A stretch of DNA of 9,370 nt from Desulfobacterales bacterium (GTDB lineage Bacteria > Desulfobacterota > Desulfobacteria > Desulfobacterales > Desulfobacteraceae): contig JAKSBO010000540.1 of the NCBI GenBank assembly GCA_022361095.1, forward strand, positions 1-9,370, read 5' to 3'. The notes below the pieces were generated by a model. That model was not told the origin of the DNA. It did not search any database and saw only the letters and a list, made by a program, of their open reading frames with translations. Positions 7,077 to 9,370 of this stretch are shown piece after piece; position 1 is the first letter of the stretch, and each line of letters begins with the position of its first letter. The translations under genes and the position numbers were made by a program.

Positions 7077-7169
7077 CGCTCATGGGCCTACCCGGTATAT
7101 CAACGGCCAGGCACAACCCACAACAAAGCTTGAAAAATCTGAGTAACTTACCCGGACTTTATTATAAAA
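7073..7169 (+). repeat. Intergenic repeat copy C
   Basis: A full-length copy of about 97 bases, from ATAACGCTCATGGGCCTACC to ATTATAAAA, in the same orientation as copies A and B but 4.7 kb away. The left hairpin is imperfect here (CGCTC-ATG-GGCCT). It fills almost all of the 106-base gap between the convergent ferredoxin and response-regulator genes, and the ferredoxin TAA (7074-7076) lies within its first four bases. Confidence 0.85.
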
Positions 7170-7182
7170 CCCACGAAACGCG

Positions 7183-8349
7183 CTAAAGGGTCCTTCGCAG
7201 TTCAATTGCCTCTTCATGCCCCGGATCCAATCTGAGAATCTGATTCAAATAATCATCTGCCTGCAGTATCCTTTTATTCGCACAAAGGATCTTGGCGATC
7301 TGGAGTTTGGCATCCAGATGCCCCCTTACATGCCTGTCTATGTTCATAAAATGCGCCAGCGCTTTCTCCCTGTTTCCCGATTCAAGAAAAATCATACCGG
7401 CCTTATAAACCAGGTTATAGTTGGCGGGGTTTTGCTGAATGGCTTCTTCTATGAGATACTGTGGAAATTCGACTTCGCCATGGCCCAGACAGATGTCGAT
7501 CACCCGTTCTCGAAACGCATTGGTTTTTCTTGACCGCTGGATCGCCCGTGAAAATATTTGCAGTGACTGCTTTCTGAGTCCGGCCTTTAGAAGCCTTTCT
7601 CCGATGTCAATGGCTTTATCATTATAACGTGTACTCAAAGAAAGAATTTTCAAATAATGCATTGCCGCTTTTTCCAGCTCATTTTTCTTCAGATAATAAT
7701 CCGCCAGGTAAACCCTTGATATAGTGTCCTGATCATTCACGGCAACAGCTTTAAGAAGACACTTCTCGGCAATGGCATGTTTGCCTATTTTAAAGTGCAG
7801 CAGGCCCATCCGGCGGAGCATTCGGGAAGCAGACGGCTTATGCGCCAATGCTTTTTTTACCTCTTCGATCGCCTCTTTATACTGCCCCTGCTCTTCAAGT
7901 TCCCTGGCCTTATTTCGGTGAAGCGTGAACTGCTCAGGGTTGTGCACCCGGTCGATGACAGCCTTGATTCTTTTATCCAATGCCTCCAGCGTCAAGGGTT
8001 TGAGCAAATAACCGTCAATTTCCGATTCAGCCACTTCAGAAACAATATCCCGCTCCGCCTCGGCTGTTACCATAATCACCGGCATATCCCTAAGCCCAGG
8101 GTCTTTGCGAATGTTTTCCAGCATTTCAATCCCGTTTACAACCGGCATATTCCAGTCAATAATGGCAAGATCAAACTTACCCTGCTTAAGGACTTCCAAT
8201 CCCTCTTTCCCATTTTCGGCGAACCTGAGTTTACCTCCTATATTAATTGTCTGGAGCATTTTCCGAATGGTCAGCCGCATGCTTTTCATATCATCAACAA
8301 TCAATATGGATAACGCCTCAAGTGCTGTGAAAGACTTATTTTCAGACAT
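7183..8349 (-). CDS. Response regulator: CheY-like receiver fused to TPR repeats
   Basis: 388-residue cytoplasmic protein. The receiver domain (about 12-130) has the complete phosphorylation site: acidic pair Asp19-Asp20 in ILIVDD, phosphoacceptor Asp65 in IIDWNMP, Thr95 in MVTAEAE and Lys117 in LLKPLT. Residues about 145-388 are tandem helical TPR-type repeats, for example ARELEEQGQYKEAIEEVKKA, KAGMIFLESGNREKALAHF and ADDYLNQILRLDPGHEEAI. There is no DNA-binding or enzymatic output domain, so it probably works by protein-protein contact on receiving phosphate from an unlinked histidine kinase. ATG 8349 follows AAGGAG at five bases; the frame is open to a TTG at 8394, but that start lacks such a site. 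Divergent from the sigma-54 activator, 278 bases away; convergent with the ferredoxin cluster. Confidence 0.92.
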   Translation of the reverse strand: MSENKSFTALEALSILIVDDMKSMRLTIRKMLQTINIGGKLRFAENGKEGLEVLKQGKFDLAIIDWNMPVVNGIEMLENIRKDPGLRDMPVIMVTAEAERDIVSEVAESEIDGYLLKPLTLEALDKRIKAVIDRVHNPEQFTLHRNKARELEEQGQYKEAIEEVKKALAHKPSASRMLRRMGLLHFKIGKHAIAEKCLLKAVAVNDQDTISRVYLADYYLKKNELEKAAMHYLKILSLSTRYNDKAIDIGERLLKAGLRKQSLQIFSRAIQRSRKTNAFRERVIDICLGHGEVEFPQYLIEEAIQQNPANYNLVYKAGMIFLESGNREKALAHFMNIDRHVRGHLDAKLQIAKILCANKRILQADDYLNQILRLDPGHEEAIELRRTL

Positions 8350-8627
8350 ATAGACTCCTTTTCCCACCAAAGAAACTGCTTTTTGAAACAACAAAACCGG
8401 GCGATAAAGAGAATTCTACCATAATTCGGTATTTTATAAAACGTTATGAAAAAACCAATCCATGATGATTCTACCCAAAAGTCTCTTACTTTTTTCCATA
8501 CCCACCACTTTTTCTTTTTATGGAAGCAAAAAAACATTGCACCTGATACACAAATGTGCCATTTAAGAGACCGATTCAAGACTGCTTGATATCGATTACT
8601 GAACGCCTGTTTTCTGGAAATCAAAAA
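8350..8627. promoter_or_regulatory. Divergent AT-rich intergenic region
   Basis: Separates the receiver-TPR gene from the sigma-54 activator and must hold promoters for both. TTCCATA (8494-8500) and TATGGAA (8519-8525) form an inverted repeat with an 18-base loop inside T- and A-rich tracts. TAGAAT on the minus strand (8413-8418) is a possible -10 box for the response regulator, without a convincing -35. I saw no -24/-12 site. Confidence 0.4.
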
Positions 8628-9370
8628 ATGGAAAAATTTACACATTCTCTGCTGGATCTGCACAACCTAAACCTCGTAGTTGACAATCTTAAAGTCGGCG
8701 TCATGGCACATACCACGGAGCGGATCATTACTGTTTTCAATAAGGAAGCAGAAAAAATTACCGGATACACGAAACAGGAAGTTTTGGGCAAAGACTGCCA
8801 TGACGTGTTCCAGGCGCCGTTCTGCGGGACTAAATGCTCCTTTTGCGAAGACTCACCAAAACTTTCCGGCGGAACCAAGGAATACCCGATTACCATCGTC
8901 ACCAAAACAGGAGAGACCCGGCACCTGGAAATGACCATTTACTGTATCCAGGATAATGAAGGGGAAATCCGGGGTGTTGTGGCCTCATTCAGGGATATGA
9001 CCGACTCCATACGTCTCTCCCTGAAAGCCGAAGACCTTTCCAATTTTGCAGGCATCATCGGCAAAGACAAAGCCATGCAGGACATTTTCCGCCAGATCCA
9101 GGATGTGGCCCTGTATAACTACCCGGTTCATGTATCCGGTGAAACCGGCACCGGCAAGGAACGCGTAGCTTACGCGATTCATGATATATCCTCCTACGGA
9201 AACGGAAATTTTGTCCCGGTCAACTGCGGGGCCATTCCCGAAGGCATTGTCGAAAGTGAGTTGTTCGGCCATGTGAAAGGTGCATTCTCAGGGGCGGTCA
9301 AGGAACGCAAAGGCCGCTTTGAACTGGCCCACAAAGGCACCCTGTTTCTGGACGAAGTGGCGGAACTGCC
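8628..9370 (+). CDS. Sigma-54-dependent activator with cysteine-bearing PAS domain, C-terminus beyond window
   Basis: The 247 visible residues start with a PAS domain (about 15-125, ending SFRDMTDS) followed by the start of an AAA+ sigma-54 interaction domain: IIGKDKAMQDIF, Walker A GETGTGKE (171-178), ELFGHVKGAFSGA with the sigma-54 contact loop GAFSGA (218-223; the usual Thr is Ser, a common variant), and Walker B GTLFLDE (237-243). It should hydrolyse ATP to open sigma-54 promoters; the rest of the ATPase and a DNA-binding domain are expected to the right of the window. The PAS domain has Cys57, Cys66, Cys70 and Cys73 (spacing C-x8-C-x3-C-x2-C), suggesting redox, metal or Fe-S sensing. There is no receiver domain, so it is not a classical response regulator. 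ATG 8628 follows GGAA at about seven bases. Its regulon is unknown. Confidence 0.93.
   Translation, partial: MEKFTHSLLDLHNLNLVVDNLKVGVMAHTTERIITVFNKEAEKITGYTKQEVLGKDCHDVFQAPFCGTKCSFCEDSPKLSGGTKEYPITIVTKTGETRHLEMTIYCIQDNEGEIRGVVASFRDMTDSIRLSLKAEDLSNFAGIIGKDKAMQDIFRQIQDVALYNYPVHVSGETGTGKERVAYAIHDISSYGNGNFVPVNCGAIPEGIVESELFGHVKGAFSGAVKERKGRFELAHKGTLFLDEVAEL

Noticed and set aside
7777..8313. 178-residue plus-strand frame inside the receiver-TPR gene
   Set aside because: It is antisense to a clear receiver domain and lacks a good start or family resemblance.
8537..8563. Sigma-54 or sigma-70 promoter at TTGCAC / TGGCAC between the divergent genes
   Set aside because: On the minus strand GG is followed ten bases later by TA, not GC; on the plus strand no acceptable -10 box follows TTGCAC at 16-18 bases.

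Overview
The window looks like chromosomal DNA from an anaerobic, sulfate-reducing type deltaproteobacterium (Desulfobacterota, most likely Desulfobacteraceae). This is inferred, not proved, from four things: a Desulfovibrio-type single-cluster [4Fe-4S] ferredoxin, a HEAT-like protein resembling the family named after Desulfovibrio DVU0298, the density of multi-domain signalling proteins, and a cysteine-bearing PAS domain on a sigma-54 activator. There is no phage, transposase, CRISPR, tRNA or rRNA.

Left block (1-2033, minus strand): the N-terminal 677 residues of a membrane-anchored PAS-PAS-GGDEF diguanylate cyclase with an intact product-inhibition site. The gene runs off the left edge, and the last residues look like the lead-in to an EAL domain. 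It is divergent from ptsP (2484-4778, plus), which encodes GAF-EI, the PEP-dependent enzyme I of the nitrogen phosphotransferase system. The 450-base gap between them carries three copies (two direct, one short and inverted) of a roughly 65-98 base repeat and a plausible sigma-70 promoter. The frame of ptsP stays open into the repeat, so an automatic start there would be wrong.

Middle block: a transglutaminase-like protein (4800-5486, minus) converges on ptsP. It is divergent from a tight three-gene plus-strand cluster: a HEAT-like conserved protein (5902-6600), a 76-residue helical protein (6649-6879) and a 65-residue ferredoxin (6879-7076), the last two overlapping at TGATG. A well-placed -24/-12 (sigma-54) promoter candidate, which is also a near-perfect dyad, lies 88 bases upstream of the cluster. 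A further copy of the repeat begins exactly at the ferredoxin stop codon.

Right block: a receiver-TPR response regulator (7183-8349, minus) is divergent from a PAS-AAA+ sigma-54 activator (8628 to the right edge).

Taken together this is a signalling-rich region (c-di-GMP, PTS-Ntr, two-component, sigma-54) around a small uncharacterised iron-sulfur operon. That operon is the best candidate for undescribed biology. The dispersed repeat is the clearest structure not explained by genes.
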